DNA of 64,000 bases from an uncultured Photobacterium sp. (GTDB lineage: Bacteria > Pseudomonadota > Gammaproteobacteria > Enterobacterales > Vibrionaceae), in contig NZ_CAMRAN010000001.1 of the NCBI RefSeq assembly GCF_947039875.1, positions 115,329 through 179,328 on the forward strand, written 5' to 3'. Under the pieces are notes generated by a model. It saw only the letters and a program-made list of their open reading frames with translations, made no database searches and was not told the DNA's origin. The position numbers and the translations under genes were made by a program. This document shows, in pieces, positions 9,415 to 19,266 of the stretch (positions are counted from its first letter, which is position 1; each line of letters opens with the position of its first letter).

Positions 9415-11454
9415 TCAACCGTTGAGATAAATTTTTTCTTTTAATAATAAGCTTTCTAATTCTTGTTTTGGCATTGGGCGATGGAAATGAAACCCTTGAA
9501 TATAATCACAATTGAGGTTTGAAAGTAAGGTGGCTTGTTGATGGGTCTCAATGCCTTCAGCGACAACACTCATATTAAGTGATTTACCGATATTAATGAT
9601 ATTTTCAATCAGAATAATTTGTTTAGGAATGGTGTCGATATCTTTAATAAACGCGCGATCAATTTTAAGTTCATCAAGGGGAAAGCGCGCTAAATAAGAT
9701 AATGATGAATAGCCAGTACCAAAATCATCAATAGATAATGCAAACCCTTGTTGTTTAATCGCATTAAGCATTTGGATGGTATGTTCACCATCACTCATGA
9801 CAGTACTTTCGGTGAGCTCAAAGGTAAAATCGTCAGCATTGATTCCAGTTGATTGGCGTAATTTATCAACAAAACTAATGAGATTTGGATTCTCAAACTG
9901 TTGTGATGATAGATTTATCGCGACACGACCTCTGAGTAACTGCTGTTTTTTCCAGTGATTAACAGTAGTAAATACTTCTCGCATAACAACACGACCAAGT
10001 TGTTCGATCAATCCTGCCCGTTCAGCAATGGGAATAAATTGTGCCGGGCTAATATAACCTTCAACGGGGTGTTTCCAGCGTACTAATGCTTCCGCACCGT
10101 CAATCTCAAAGTTTTTGGTATTGACTTTAGGTTGGTACCATACCTCTAAAGAATTGTTTTGCAATGCTTTTTGAAGTTCTATTTCAAGCCATAAGCGCAT
10201 TCTTACTTCTTTACTCATTACCTCACTAAAAATGACGAGTCGATTACGACCACGATTTTTTGCTTCATACATGGCGGTATCAGCATTTTGTAACATCATT
10301 CGAGCATCGTGACCATTGCCTGGTGATTTGACCATGCCTATTGAGCAAGAAAGGTGCTTACTGAAATAACGTAGATCAAACGGTAAATTAATCAGTGCGA
10401 TAATCTGCTCAGCGATTATTTCGCCACTGTTTTCATGTTCTGGGTTGGTTAATATAACCGCAAACTCATCGCCACTTAGATGACCAATAATCGAATCTTT
10501 AGGTAAGCGTTGTTGTAACCGTTGGGCTATTTCTTGTAATACTTTGTCACCAATATGATGGCCTAATGAATCATTAATATTTTTAAAGTTATCAATGTCG
10601 ATATAGAGCATGAATAGCGGTGTATTGGCTTTCATTAATTGATCCAGTTGGCGGCTAAAACCATAGCGGTTATAAAGTCCAGTTAAGGGATCAAGTTGAG
10701 TGAGCTGCTCTATTTTATATTGTTGATCATTGCTACAGACTACGGGAGTTAGTTTGATTAATAACGCTGATTCACCAAGGATTTTTATTGGGGTGGTGGC
10801 TATGGTTAATGGCGTACGTTCAATATTATTAATGGCATAATAATGCTGTTTAGTATCCTGGAATGCTGAGATGAATTTTTTACTGTGGCAAGGTTGGTGG
10901 TTATTATCTAACAATAAGTGCTCAAGTTGTTGTCCAACTAAAGCTGGCTTAGATGTCATGCCTAATAGATCGATAGCGTGTTGATTGGCGTTTTTGATGA
11001 TATTTTTTTCTACAATGCAGATACCATCGGTCATTAGGTTTTGAAGTTGGATTAACTGATGTTCCGATTCTTGTAATGAATTTATCAAAATATGCCGTTC
11101 TGATGTATCAATAGAATGCGAAATAATATGGCTGATTTTACCTGAAGTATTTGTCAGAGGCGCTAAGCTGATGTGTAAACAGGTGTGATGTGGCGTGTCA
11201 TTGATGGTCACTTCCGCTTCAATGACTTCACCATTAAACGCTCGCTCATAATACGGTTTTAAACATTGGTAATAATAGTGACCAAGGGTATCAGTATCAT
11301 TACTGCCAATTAATTGATGCTGTGATTTACCACTAATATCACTATAACGATTATTTACTCGATGGTAACAGTGTTGATCGTCAATAATCGCAAACAGGAA
11401 AGGACTATTATTTGTTAAAAGAGGAAACCAATAGTCAAGTTGCTCTATCTGCAT
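9415..11454 (-). CDS. PAS-PAS-GGDEF-EAL c-di-GMP signalling protein
   Basis: The 679-residue protein has two PAS-like sensor regions (about 10-125 and 135-240), a GGDEF domain (about 250-410) and an EAL domain (about 425-675). The GGDEF signature is SGDEF (327-331), so the first Gly is Ser. The EAL domain looks catalytically complete: EAL (455-457), NLSSQQFENP, ELTES, IDDFGTGYSSL and ELKIDRAFI. It is therefore probably a phosphodiesterase, with cyclase activity uncertain. No membrane segment is visible, so it should be cytoplasmic. It separates ubiUV from ubiT, suggesting insertion into an ancestral ubi locus. The PAS ligand is unknown. Confidence 0.9.
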   Translation of the reverse strand: MQIEQLDYWFPLLTNNSPFLFAIIDDQHCYHRVNNRYSDISGKSQHQLIGSNDTDTLGHYYYQCLKPYYERAFNGEVIEAEVTINDTPHHTCLHISLAPLTNTSGKISHIISHSIDTSERHILINSLQESEHQLIQLQNLMTDGICIVEKNIIKNANQHAIDLLGMTSKPALVGQQLEHLLLDNNHQPCHSKKFISAFQDTKQHYYAINNIERTPLTIATTPIKILGESALLIKLTPVVCSNDQQYKIEQLTQLDPLTGLYNRYGFSRQLDQLMKANTPLFMLYIDIDNFKNINDSLGHHIGDKVLQEIAQRLQQRLPKDSIIGHLSGDEFAVILTNPEHENSGEIIAEQIIALINLPFDLRYFSKHLSCSIGMVKSPGNGHDARMMLQNADTAMYEAKNRGRNRLVIFSEVMSKEVRMRLWLEIELQKALQNNSLEVWYQPKVNTKNFEIDGAEALVRWKHPVEGYISPAQFIPIAERAGLIEQLGRVVMREVFTTVNHWKKQQLLRGRVAINLSSQQFENPNLISFVDKLRQSTGINADDFTFELTESTVMSDGEHTIQMLNAIKQQGFALSIDDFGTGYSSLSYLARFPLDELKIDRAFIKDIDTIPKQIILIENIINIGKSLNMSVVAEGIETHQQATLLSNLNCDYIQGFHFHRPMPKQELESLLLKEKIYLNG

Positions 11455-11676
11455 TAATGTTTAATCCTTGGCTCTATGAGTTGAATATTAATAATAAGGT
11501 GCGATTAATTGATAACTAGTGTAAATGTTAGTGGGCGTAAATATAACGCGTATTAACAAAATAATGACTTGTTTTAGTGAGACAATTGATTTTTTTTGAC
11601 TTAAGGCATAAAACAAATGGTTAAGATTGCCATACAATTCATTTTTAGCGTTCGACTTTAAACAGGAATACAAATA

Positions 11677-12198
11677 GTGATTGCTCAACTTAGAAGACAA
11701 TTGGTTCAACATGGTCCAGCATTATTGCGTGTCCCTGTAAAATTGACACCGTTCTCTATTCAAAAAAAGATCATGTTAGATAGCCTTGCGATGGTTTTCA
11801 AAGAAGCATTGGCCGATGGCGATTTTGAATTTCTTGAGGATCGCTGGTTAAAAGTTGAAGTGCGTGATTTAGGATTACAGTGGTTCATTAGTTATCAAGA
11901 TGAAGCATTAGTAGTAGCAGAGCACTGTGAACACCATGATGTGAGCTTTAGTGGCGAGTGTAATGATTTAGTGTTAATTGCGGCACGTAAAGAAGATCCT
12001 GATACACTGTTTTTCCAACGTCGCCTTCGTATTGAAGGTGATACCGAATTGGGCTTGGAAGTGAAGAACTTGATGGATAGTATTGATCTTGATTCTTTGC
12101 CTTCTCCCGTAAAATTTGTGTTACAGCAATCAGCTGATTTTATTCATCAGGGAATGCAGGCTAACGTGATTGATAAAGAGGTTACACATGCTCATTAG
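11677..12198 (+). CDS. ubiT: SCP2-domain ubiquinone accessory factor UbiT
   Basis: UbiT is the SCP2-fold lipid-binding partner of UbiU/UbiV in O2-independent ubiquinone synthesis, the counterpart of UbiJ. The 173-residue product resembles E. coli YhbT: an N-terminal amphipathic region (LVQHGPALLRVPVKLTPFSIQKK), then the SCP2 core (FLEDRWLKVEVRDLGLQWFISY, CNDLVLIAARKEDPDTLFFQRRLRIEGDTELGLEVKN). It starts at GTG 7 bases or so after AGGA (11664-11667). Its last 11 bases overlap yhbS. No FNR box comparable to that of ubiU was seen in the 220 bases upstream. Confidence 0.9.
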   Translation: MIAQLRRQLVQHGPALLRVPVKLTPFSIQKKIMLDSLAMVFKEALADGDFEFLEDRWLKVEVRDLGLQWFISYQDEALVVAEHCEHHDVSFSGECNDLVLIAARKEDPDTLFFQRRLRIEGDTELGLEVKNLMDSIDLDSLPSPVKFVLQQSADFIHQGMQANVIDKEVTHAH

Positions 12199-12694
12199 AT
12201 CTGAAGCACCCGCTGATATTTTATTGATCGATGCATTATTAAAATCAGTGTTTGACACCGATGCCGAAGCGAACTTAGTGATGCGCTTGCGCGAAAATGG
12301 TTGCCGAACCTTATCATTAGTCGCTTGTACTGATGAAGGTGAAGTGATTGGGCATGCTTTTTTTAGTCCAGTAACGGTGGCAGGACAAGAAACAAATTGG
12401 CAAGGGCTTGCGCCGTTATCTATTCGCGAAGATCACCGTAATCAAGGGGTGGGTTTAGCATTATTAGCAGAAGCGCAAGCAACATTAGCTGATTTTGATT
12501 ACCCAGCGGTGGTGGTATTAGGTGATCCTAATTATTACCATCGTGCTGGCTATGAAGCTGCTTTAGTACATGGTTTAACTTGCCGTTGGCCGGGAACAGA
12601 AGCTGCCTTTATGGTATTAGAAATTACGCCGGGTAGTGTACAGCAACATCAAGGATTGGTTGAATACTGCGAAGAGTTTAATGCTTTAGCATAA
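12188..12694 (+). CDS. yhbS: GNAT-family N-acetyltransferase YhbS
   Basis: This GNAT acetyltransferase has the acetyl-CoA loop DHRNQGVGLALLAEA and a C-terminus (RWPGTEAAFMVLE, GLVEYCEEFNAL) closely resembling E. coli YhbS. The acceptor substrate is unknown. I chose the ATG at 12188 (MLIRSEAPADILLIDALL) because it aligns with E. coli YhbS and AGAGG (12178-12182) precedes it; a start at 12170 would lie deeper in ubiT. The 11-base overlap with ubiT and the conserved yhbT-yhbS pairing imply a two-gene operon. Confidence 0.88.
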   Translation: MLIRSEAPADILLIDALLKSVFDTDAEANLVMRLRENGCRTLSLVACTDEGEVIGHAFFSPVTVAGQETNWQGLAPLSIREDHRNQGVGLALLAEAQATLADFDYPAVVVLGDPNYYHRAGYEAALVHGLTCRWPGTEAAFMVLEITPGSVQQHQGLVEYCEEFNALA

Positions 12695-12729
12695 TCAATG
12701 AAGTACTGACCTTTCGGCAGTAACTAATA

Positions 12730-12793
12730 AGCCACGATCTTCCTTTTAATACGATAGTTTTATCACTATCTGCGAGGAGGAGCGTGGTTTTTT
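12730..12793 (+). terminator. Long terminator hairpin after yhbS
   Basis: CCACG...CTTCCT (12732-12744) pairs with AGGAGGAGCGTGG near 12775-12787 around an inner GATAGT/ACTATC stem, followed by six T residues. Confidence 0.75.
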
Positions 12794-12930
12794 ATATCCA
12801 TTAATAACCTATTAATATTGCACTGCAATAAAGTTAATATTGAGAAGTAAGAACTCTTTATTTGTCATTTAGCTTAATATTTGGTGGTGGTATTTTATTG
12901 CTAATAATAAATCATTAAGGAATGACATTC

Positions 12931-14029
12931 ATGATCCCTCGTAGTATTACCTCACCAAAAAAATTCATTATTGGTCAAAACCTATTGCCACAACTTGGCG
13001 GTTTTATTAAAGATTATTGGTAATAATGCTGTATTGATTTGTGATGAATTTATTCTTAATAAAGTTAAAGAGGAAGCACTACCAGCGTTACAACAAGCGG
13101 GCATTACTGCTCATGCAGAACAATTTCAATATGAATGTACTGATACTGAAATTGGTCGTATCCATGAGATCGTAAAACATTGTGGCGCAAATGTTGTCGT
13201 GGGTATTGGTGGCGGTAAAACCATGGATGTGGCTAAAGCGGTTGCGCATTTTGCTCACATTCCGGTGATTATTTTTCCAACTATTGCGTCAACAGATGCA
13301 CCTTGTACTGCGTTATCTGTGGTGTACAAAGATGACGGTGAGTTTGACCGTTACTTATTCCTACCTCAAAACCCAGATGCTGTTATTGCTGATACGGGTA
13401 TTATTGCTGCGGCACCAATTAAGTTCTTTGCTGCAGGTATTGGTGATGCGCTAGCAACCTTCTTTGAAGCACGTGCGTGTTGTTATGCTGACGGTTTAAA
13501 CCTAGTACAAAAACGCGTATCACGTACTGGTCTTGGCATGGCACTGATGTGCTATGAGTTGATTGTTGAAAACGTAGAAATGGCAATGGATGCCGCGCGT
13601 CGCCATGTGGTTACACCAGCATTAGAAGAAATGATTGAAGCAACGATTTACCTCAGTGGTATCGGTGCTGAATCTGGTGGTTTAGCGGCAGCGCACGCTG
13701 TTAGCAACGGTATGTCTTCATTACCACAATTACACCATATTCAGCATGGTGAGAAAGTAGCGTTTGGTTTGCTAACTCAATTAGTGCTTGAAAAAGCCGA
13801 TTCTGAAGAAATTGAAAATGTTATTTATGTAATGAAAACAGCTGGTTTACCATTAACTTTAGCTGATTTCGGTATTGAAGAAATGGTGGAATCTGAATGG
13901 CGTCAAGTGGCTGAGATTGCCTGCGCTGAAGGTGACACTATGTGTAATATGGCGGTTAAGGTCAATGCTGACCGCGTCTACCAAGCAATGGTTGCTGCTG
14001 ATGCATTAGCACAACGTTACCATGACTAA
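12931..14029 (+). pseudogene. gldA: Glycerol dehydrogenase with a single-base frameshift
   Basis: GldA oxidises glycerol to dihydroxyacetone with NAD+ (metal-dependent, family III alcohol dehydrogenase). The natural start is the ATG at 12931, after AAGGA (12918-12922), giving MIPRSITSPKKFIIGQNLLP. This frame stops at 13021 (KDYW-stop). Removing one T at 13017-13018 would give KDYGNNAVLICDEF and join the frame that stays open to 14029. The rest is intact: GIGGGKTMDVAKA, STDAPCTALS, GIGDALATFFEA, and His-containing AHAVSNGMS and HHIQHGEKVAFG metal-binding segments. A shortened start at TTG 12971 is possible but would lose the first strand. Real pseudogene or sequencing error cannot be told apart here. 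Confidence 0.88.
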
Positions 14030-14063
14030 AATGTCATGCTGATAATGGTTAAATAATAATAAT

Positions 14064-14095
14064 CAATGCCGACATCATGTCGGCATTGTTGTTTT
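14064..14095 (+). terminator. Intrinsic terminator after gldA
   Basis: CAATGCCGACAT (14064-14075) and ATGTCGGCATTG (14077-14088) are perfect complements around one base, followed by TTGTTTTT. Confidence 0.88.
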
Positions 14096-14190
14096 TAAAC
14101 TATTAGAGACAGAAGATGATAGTTTATGAGTACAAAGCAGTGCGGATTTGCTAGGATCAGCCTCCATTTATATTCCATAGCAGGTAGGGT

Positions 14191-14592
14191 ATGAAGCAAC
14201 GCGATATTCAGGTGTTACAGGAAATGGGGATCACTTATTGGCAAGTGCGAAAGCCTGAGCTTTTTCCTAACCAAGTGCTACCTGTGATCAATCTGCCCGC
14301 TGAGTGTAAGCTGCTTTTTATTTCGGCTGAGGAATTGAATGAGCATGATGCTTGGTTGTTTGGACGTATTTTATCAAGTATGAAATTGACGCCAGAGCAA
14401 GCATTATCCTTGCCGCTATCGGCACTTGATCAAATCGCAGCGCACCATTTAACTTGGTGTTGGTTTGCGGGTTGCCAAGGAATATACCCAACGGGTTGTC
14501 AGGTTCTGAATTCGGCCTCATTAAAACTTATGCATAATGATCCTTCATCTAAGAAAGCATTATGGCAACAGATTTGTAGTTATGACTCATAA
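14191..14592 (+). CDS. holD: DNA polymerase III psi subunit
   Basis: HolD (psi) links the clamp-loader to chi and thereby to SSB at the replication fork. The 133-residue protein has the N-terminal stretch MKQRDIQVLQEMGITYWQVRKPELF (psi residues that contact DnaX lie here in E. coli) and a diverged C-terminus. The family evolves fast, but overlap with rimI is the classic holD-rimI arrangement and supports the call. ATG follows a GGTAGGG stretch (14183-14188). The two genes share 11 bases. Confidence 0.85.
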   Translation: MKQRDIQVLQEMGITYWQVRKPELFPNQVLPVINLPAECKLLFISAEELNEHDAWLFGRILSSMKLTPEQALSLPLSALDQIAAHHLTWCWFAGCQGIYPTGCQVLNSASLKLMHNDPSSKKALWQQICSYDS

Positions 14593-15040
14593 AAAAATTA
14601 TTCCATTAGAAGCACACCATACCGATGATGTTTGGCGTATAGAACAAGCAGCTAATACCTTTCCGTGGGCAGAATCAATGATTCGCAAAGAGCCTAACCG
14701 AATTGCGGCCAACTATGTATTAGTGGTTGATGAGCAAGTGGTCGGGTATTGCTTTGGCCAAGTTGTCGCAGGTGAAGGTACTTTATTGAATATTGCCATT
14801 GATCCGGCTCAGCAACGTAAAGGCTACGGTAAGTTATTACTTAATGGTTTTATTGATGCGTTAGAAGCAAAACAAGCGGAAGAAATTTGGCTTGAAGTAC
14901 GTGAGAGTAACATTGGTGCGTATAAGCTTTATGAAGCAACAGGATTTAATGAAACCAATCGTCGTGTTGGTTATTATCCTGCGGTTGATGGTCGTGAAGA
15001 TGCGTTGATCATGGCGTATATGTTTATGCCTTTTAGCTGA
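14582..15040 (+). CDS. rimI: Ribosomal protein S18-alanine N-acetyltransferase
   Basis: RimI acetylates the N-terminal alanine of ribosomal protein S18. The GNAT fold is clear: LLNIAIDPAQQRKGYGKLLL is the acetyl-CoA loop (Q/RxxGxG), and EIWLEVRESNIGAYKLYEATGFNETNRRVGYYP is the RimI-typical strand and Tyr region. I chose ATG 14582 (MTHKKIIPLEAHHTDDVWRIE), which overlaps the holD stop; an upstream in-frame start at 14537 would only add residues coded inside holD. A terminator follows. Confidence 0.93.
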   Translation: MTHKKIIPLEAHHTDDVWRIEQAANTFPWAESMIRKEPNRIAANYVLVVDEQVVGYCFGQVVAGEGTLLNIAIDPAQQRKGYGKLLLNGFIDALEAKQAEEIWLEVRESNIGAYKLYEATGFNETNRRVGYYPAVDGREDALIMAYMFMPFS

Positions 15041-15074
15041 TTTACTTATAAAGTACCTATAAATAAAGACCAAT

Positions 15075-15108
15075 AAAAAGGCCATATTCAGATGAATACG
15101 GCCTTTTT
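15075..15108 (+). terminator. Terminator between rimI and prfC (convergent)
   Basis: AAAAAGGCC (15076-15084) pairs with GGCCTTTTT (15100-15108), with an inner ATATTC/GAATAC stem. A and T runs on both sides suit both converging genes. Confidence 0.88.
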
Positions 15109-15131
15109 GGTATTAGTAACCTGTGAGGGGA

Positions 15132-16721
15132 TTAGTGTTCGCGAGTGGCGCGGAAATCACCTTCAGGGAAACGTTCTTTAGCAAGGTTTAGGTTAACCAT
15201 GGTTGGTGCGATGTAAGATAAGTTATCACCGCCATCGAGTGCTAGGTGAGATTGGTTCTTACGCTTGAATTCTTCAAGTTTCTTCGCGTCATCACATTCA
15301 ACCCAACGTGCAGTTGCTACGTTAACGCCTTCATAAATCGCTTCAACGTTGTATTCAGCTTTAAGACGTGCCACAACCACATCAAACTGAAGTACACCTA
15401 CTGCACCCACGATAAGATCGTTGTTTTGTAGTGGACGGAATACCTGCACCGCCCCTTCTTCTGAAAGCTGTACTAAGCCTTTTAGCAATTGCTTTTGCTT
15501 TAGTGGATCTTTTAGACGAATACGACGGAAAAGCTCAGGGGCAAAGTTTGGAATACCAGCAAACTTCAGTTCTTCACCTTGAGTAAAGGTATCACCAATC
15601 TGAATCGTACCGTGGTTGTGTAAACCAATAATATCACCAGCATAAGCTGTTTCTGCGCGTGAACGGTCACCGGCCATAAAGGTTACGGCATCAGAAATGC
15701 TGACGTTTTTACCGGTACGAACATGGTTCATCTTCATACCTTGCTCGTAAGTTCCTGATACAATACGCATAAAAGCAATACGGTCACGGTGTTTAGGATC
15801 CATGTTTGCTTGGATTTTAAACACAAAGCCTGAGAATTTCTCTTCCGTTGCTTCAACTTCACGGGTATTGGCTTGGCGAGGTAATGGCGCTGGTGCCCAC
15901 TCGGTTAAGCCGTCAAGCATATGGTCAACACCAAAGTTACCCAATGCTGTACCAAAGAAGACTGGTGTTAGTTCACCTGCGAGAAAGAGTTCACGATCAA
16001 ATTCATTTGATGCGCCAATAACGAGTTCTAGTTCTTCACGCAAGTTAGCTGCAAGGTCGCTACCAATAGCAACATCTAGCTCAGGGTTATCTAAGCCTTT
16101 AATAATGCGTTGCTCTTGAATGGTGTGACCTTGACCTGTGCTGTAAAGAATCGTTTCATCACGGTGAATATGGTAAACACCTTTGAACTCTTTACCACAG
16201 CCGATAGGCCATGAAATTGGCGCACATGCCATACCTAGTTCAACTTCAACCTCATCAAGTAATTCCATTGGATCACGTGTTTCACGGTCCAATTTGTTCA
16301 TGAAGGTAACAATAGGTGTGTCACGTAGACGAGTTACTTCCATTAGCTTACGGGTACGATCTTCGACACCTTTTGCAGCATCGATAACCATTAGGCAAGA
16401 GTCAACCGCAGTTAGAGTACGGTAAGTATCTTCTGAGAAGTCTTCGTGTCCAGGAGTATCAAGTAAGTTAACTAAACAAGCATTGTAAGGAAACTGCATT
16501 ACAGAAGTGGTTACTGAGATACCACGTTCTTTTTCCATCTCCATCCAGTCAGATTTTGCATGCTGGTTAGAGCCACGACCTTTTACGGTACCCGCTTTTT
16601 GGATCGCGTTTCCGAACAACAATACCTTTTCAGTAATGGTGGTTTTACCCGCATCGGGGTGGGAGATAATAGCGAAAGTACGACGTTTCGATACTTCGCC
16701 TTGAAACAGTGTTTGCGACAT
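15132..16721 (-). CDS. prfC: Peptide chain release factor 3
   Basis: RF3 is the GTPase that recycles RF1/RF2 from the ribosome after peptide release. It has the translational-GTPase motifs [29 protein letters not shown] and NKLD, and RF3-typical segments such as [20 protein letters not shown] and [25 protein letters not shown] chose the second ATG ([16 protein letters not shown]), which fits the family N-terminus; the ATG two codons upstream (16727) is possible. Length of about 529 residues matches the family. Confidence 0.96.
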   Translation of the reverse strand: MSQTLFQGEVSKRRTFAIISHPDAGKTTITEKVLLFGNAIQKAGTVKGRGSNQHAKSDWMEMEKERGISVTTSVMQFPYNACLVNLLDTPGHEDFSEDTYRTLTAVDSCLMVIDAAKGVEDRTRKLMEVTRLRDTPIVTFMNKLDRETRDPMELLDEVEVELGMACAPISWPIGCGKEFKGVYHIHRDETILYSTGQGHTIQEQRIIKGLDNPELDVAIGSDLAANLREELELVIGASNEFDRELFLAGELTPVFFGTALGNFGVDHMLDGLTEWAPAPLPRQANTREVEATEEKFSGFVFKIQANMDPKHRDRIAFMRIVSGTYEQGMKMNHVRTGKNVSISDAVTFMAGDRSRAETAYAGDIIGLHNHGTIQIGDTFTQGEELKFAGIPNFAPELFRRIRLKDPLKQKQLLKGLVQLSEEGAVQVFRPLQNNDLIVGAVGVLQFDVVVARLKAEYNVEAIYEGVNVATARWVECDDAKKLEEFKRKNQSHLALDGGDNLSYIAPTMVNLNLAKERFPEGDFRATREH

Positions 16722-16888
16722 TAGCATGTTCTTTTTGAATGGAGTGCGTTATTCACTATTGTCGCTGATTTTATCCTTATACTCAATCTAGCCGCAGCGA
16801 GAATTACTCACAAAGGTAAATAATGACCCGTTTGATGGTTAATTCACGGCATAATATGCATCACCTTCTTAATATAGAGACTCAAATT

Positions 16889-17692
16889 ATGGCAGTAACC
16901 ACAAAACAACCAGTTGTGATAGATAGCCATTGTCATTTTGACTTTGTGCCATTTGCAGCCGATCCCGCTCAAGCATGGACACAAGCACAGCAAGCGGGAG
17001 TGAAAGCGTTGGTTATTCCAACAGTCGGTAGCAGTAATTGGCACACAGTTGCAACTTTATGTCAGCAATTTTCAGGCTTATATTATGGATTAGGTATTCA
17101 CCCTTTTTTTAGTCATCAACATACAGCAGATGTGGTGGATGAATTAGCGCGTCTGCTCACTAACGCCAAGAATGATGAGCTGTGTGTGGCGGTGGGAGAA
17201 TGTGGGTTAGATTTTGCTGTAGCGAATGTTAATCGAGACCAACAATTACAGTGGTTACAAGCGCAACTTCAATTAGCCAATGAGCATGATTTACCTGTGA
17301 TACTACATTGCCGTAAAGCCTTTCCTGAATTGGTTACATTATTGCGTCAGCAGCTACCTAAAATGGGCGGTGTTTATCATGGATTTAGTGGCAGTTACCA
17401 ACAGGCAACTCAGCTTGTTGATCTCGGTATCAAAATCGGTGTGGGTGGCACCATTACTTATAGTCGCGCTCAAAAAACCCGCGCTACTATCGCGAAATTA
17501 CCATTATCAGCACTGTTATTAGAGACCGATTCTCCTGATATGCCGGTGTCAGGCTATCAAGGTCAGCCAAATCGACCTGAGCGTTTAGTCGATATTGTTA
17601 CAACATTAGCGGATATAAGAGGGGACACCTATACACAAATAGCACAAGCAACAACCTTAACATGTACTGAATTATTTCAAATAAAGGTGTGA
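16889..17692 (+). CDS. yjjV: TatD-family metal-dependent hydrolase, YjjV-like
   Basis: TatD-type TIM-barrel nucleases bind divalent metals. Ligand motifs seen are DSHCHFD (first strand), GECGLDF, VILHCRKA, GVYHGFSGS and LLETDSPDMP. The match to E. coli YjjV is good, including KIGVGGTITYSRAQKTR and GYQGQPNRPE. Substrate is not established (DNA 3' ends are likely by family). I prefer ATG 16889 (MAVTTKQPVVIDSHC), since the conserved barrel starts just after; the frame is open upstream to 16823, where further starts exist. It is divergent from prfC. Confidence 0.88.
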   Translation: MAVTTKQPVVIDSHCHFDFVPFAADPAQAWTQAQQAGVKALVIPTVGSSNWHTVATLCQQFSGLYYGLGIHPFFSHQHTADVVDELARLLTNAKNDELCVAVGECGLDFAVANVNRDQQLQWLQAQLQLANEHDLPVILHCRKAFPELVTLLRQQLPKMGGVYHGFSGSYQQATQLVDLGIKIGVGGTITYSRAQKTRATIAKLPLSALLLETDSPDMPVSGYQGQPNRPERLVDIVTTLADIRGDTYTQIAQATTLTCTELFQIKV

Positions 17693-17749
17693 TTTTGCTG
17701 CCAAAGCCAAACGTTTGCGTTGATCGCAAGGCTCTTTAAATAAGGGTTA

Positions 17750-17844
17750 TGTGATACGAGTCACAATAGCTGATTATGGTACATCAAATTTCCTCATAAA
17801 CTGTGATCTTTGCATTACATCATCAGGAACTCCATGAGTATAAT
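17750..17844 (+). promoter_or_regulatory. Nucleoside permease promoter with two CRP-like sites and CytR-like motifs
   Basis: A perfect CRP palindrome, TGTGA-TACGAG-TCACA, lies at 17750-17765. A second half-conserved site, TGTGA-TCTTTG-CATTA, is at 17802-17817 and contains TTTGCATT, 7 of 8 to the CytR octamer. The -10 is TATAAT (17839-17844) without a clear -35. If transcription starts near 17851, the sites centre at about -93.5 and -41.5, as in E. coli deoP2. An inverted TTGCG/CGCAA pair lies further upstream at 17715-17729. Start site and factor binding are inferred. Confidence 0.7.
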
Positions 17845-17910
17845 GCGCCGACTCTATAAAAGAGCCTAACTGTCAATACGCCAAAAATTAACTATAGGAT
17901 TCCATAAATC

Positions 17911-19203
17911 ATGAGCCTGCTAATGAGCCTAGTTGGGATGGTGGTACTGCTATTACTTGCCGTACTTCTATCTGATAACCGTAAAGCGATCAACTTACGT
18001 ACTGTTGGTGGTGCATTTGCTATCCAATTTCTTTTAGGTGCCTTTGTTCTTTATGTGCCTGTAGGCCGTGATGTGCTGTATGGCATGTCGCAAGCAGTAG
18101 CTAACGTTATTGGTTATGGTAATGACGGTATTAACTTCTTATTTGGTGGCTTAACATCAAACAAGATGTTTGAATTATTTGGCGGCGGTGGTTTTGTTTT
18201 CGCATTACGCGTACTGCCTGTTATCGTCTTCTTCTCTGCACTTATCAGTGTGTTGTACTACATCGGCGTTATGCAAATTGTTATCAATGTACTAGGTGGC
18301 GGTTTACGTAAAGTTCTTGGTACTTCTCATGCAGAATCAATGTCTGCAACAGCTAATATTTTTGTAGGTCAAACGGAAGCACCATTGGTTATTCGTCCGT
18401 TCGTACCTAAGATGACTCAATCTGAGCTGTTTGCGGTAATGTGTGGTGGTTTGGCATCAGTGGCTGGTGGTGTACTTGCAGGTTACGCACAAATGGGTGT
18501 GCCTCTAGAGTACTTGATTGCTGCTTCATTTATGGCAGCACCGGGTGGTCTACTATTTGCTAAAATCATTAAGCCTGAAACCGAGCAGCCAATTGAGCAG
18601 ATCGCGGGTATCGATGAAGATGAAAGTGAAGAAAAACCCGCTAACATTATTGATGCAGCAGCAGCTGGTGCATCATCTGGTATGCAATTAGCGCTAAACG
18701 TAGGCGCAATGTTACTTGCATTCATCGGTCTAATTGCACTCATTAACGGTATGCTTGGTGGTATCGGTGGTTGGTTCGGTATGCCTGAACTAACACTAGA
18801 ACTGATTCTAGGTTACGTATTCTCACCACTTGCATTCCTTATTGGTGTGCCATGGGGTGAAGCACAAGTTGCCGGTTCATTCATCGGTCAGAAGATTGTT
18901 GTTAACGAATTCGTTGCTTACCTAAACTTTGCCCCTTACCTAAAAGATGTAGCTGATGGCGGCATGTTAGTAGCACAAACTGGTGCTGAAATGTCTGATA
19001 AGACTAAAGCTATCATCTCATTTGCATTGTGTGGTTTCGCAAACCTATCTTCAGTAGCCATTCTACTGGGTGGTTTAGGTGGTCTAGCGCCAACGCGTCG
19101 TGCTGAAATCGCTCGCTTTGGTATGAAGGCTGTTGCGGCAGGTACATTATCTAACCTAATGTCAGCAACAATTGCAGGTTTATTTATTACACTAGCATCA
19201 TAG
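17911..19203 (+). CDS. Concentrative nucleoside transporter (NupC family)
   Basis: CNT-family permease importing nucleosides with a cation. The 430-residue hydrophobic protein shows the CNT core: [55 protein letters not shown] (substrate and cation-binding hairpin), and [27 protein letters not shown]. It ends [30 protein letters not shown]. About eight membrane segments are expected. It precedes deoCABD, so uptake and catabolism are adjacent, as in Vibrio. Which CNT subgroup and substrate preference apply cannot be told from sequence alone, so I give no symbol. Confidence 0.93.
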   Translation: MSLLMSLVGMVVLLLLAVLLSDNRKAINLRTVGGAFAIQFLLGAFVLYVPVGRDVLYGMSQAVANVIGYGNDGINFLFGGLTSNKMFELFGGGGFVFALRVLPVIVFFSALISVLYYIGVMQIVINVLGGGLRKVLGTSHAESMSATANIFVGQTEAPLVIRPFVPKMTQSELFAVMCGGLASVAGGVLAGYAQMGVPLEYLIAASFMAAPGGLLFAKIIKPETEQPIEQIAGIDEDESEEKPANIIDAAAAGASSGMQLALNVGAMLLAFIGLIALINGMLGGIGGWFGMPELTLELILGYVFSPLAFLIGVPWGEAQVAGSFIGQKIVVNEFVAYLNFAPYLKDVADGGMLVAQTGAEMSDKTKAIISFALCGFANLSSVAILLGGLGGLAPTRRAEIARFGMKAVAAGTLSNLMSATIAGLFITLAS

Positions 19204-19231
19204 TTATAAATAAAGACTAACCTCAGATAAG

Positions 19232-19266
19232 AAACGCCATGGCTGATGCTGTGGCGTTTTTTTTAT
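19232..19266 (+). terminator. Intrinsic terminator after the nucleoside permease
   Basis: AACGCCA (19233-19239) and TGGCGTT (19252-19258) with T8 following. The deo genes therefore need their own promoter. Confidence 0.88.

Noticed and set aside
15802..16119. Antisense frame within prfC
   Set aside because: Fully inside RF3 coding sequence with no SD or family-like features.
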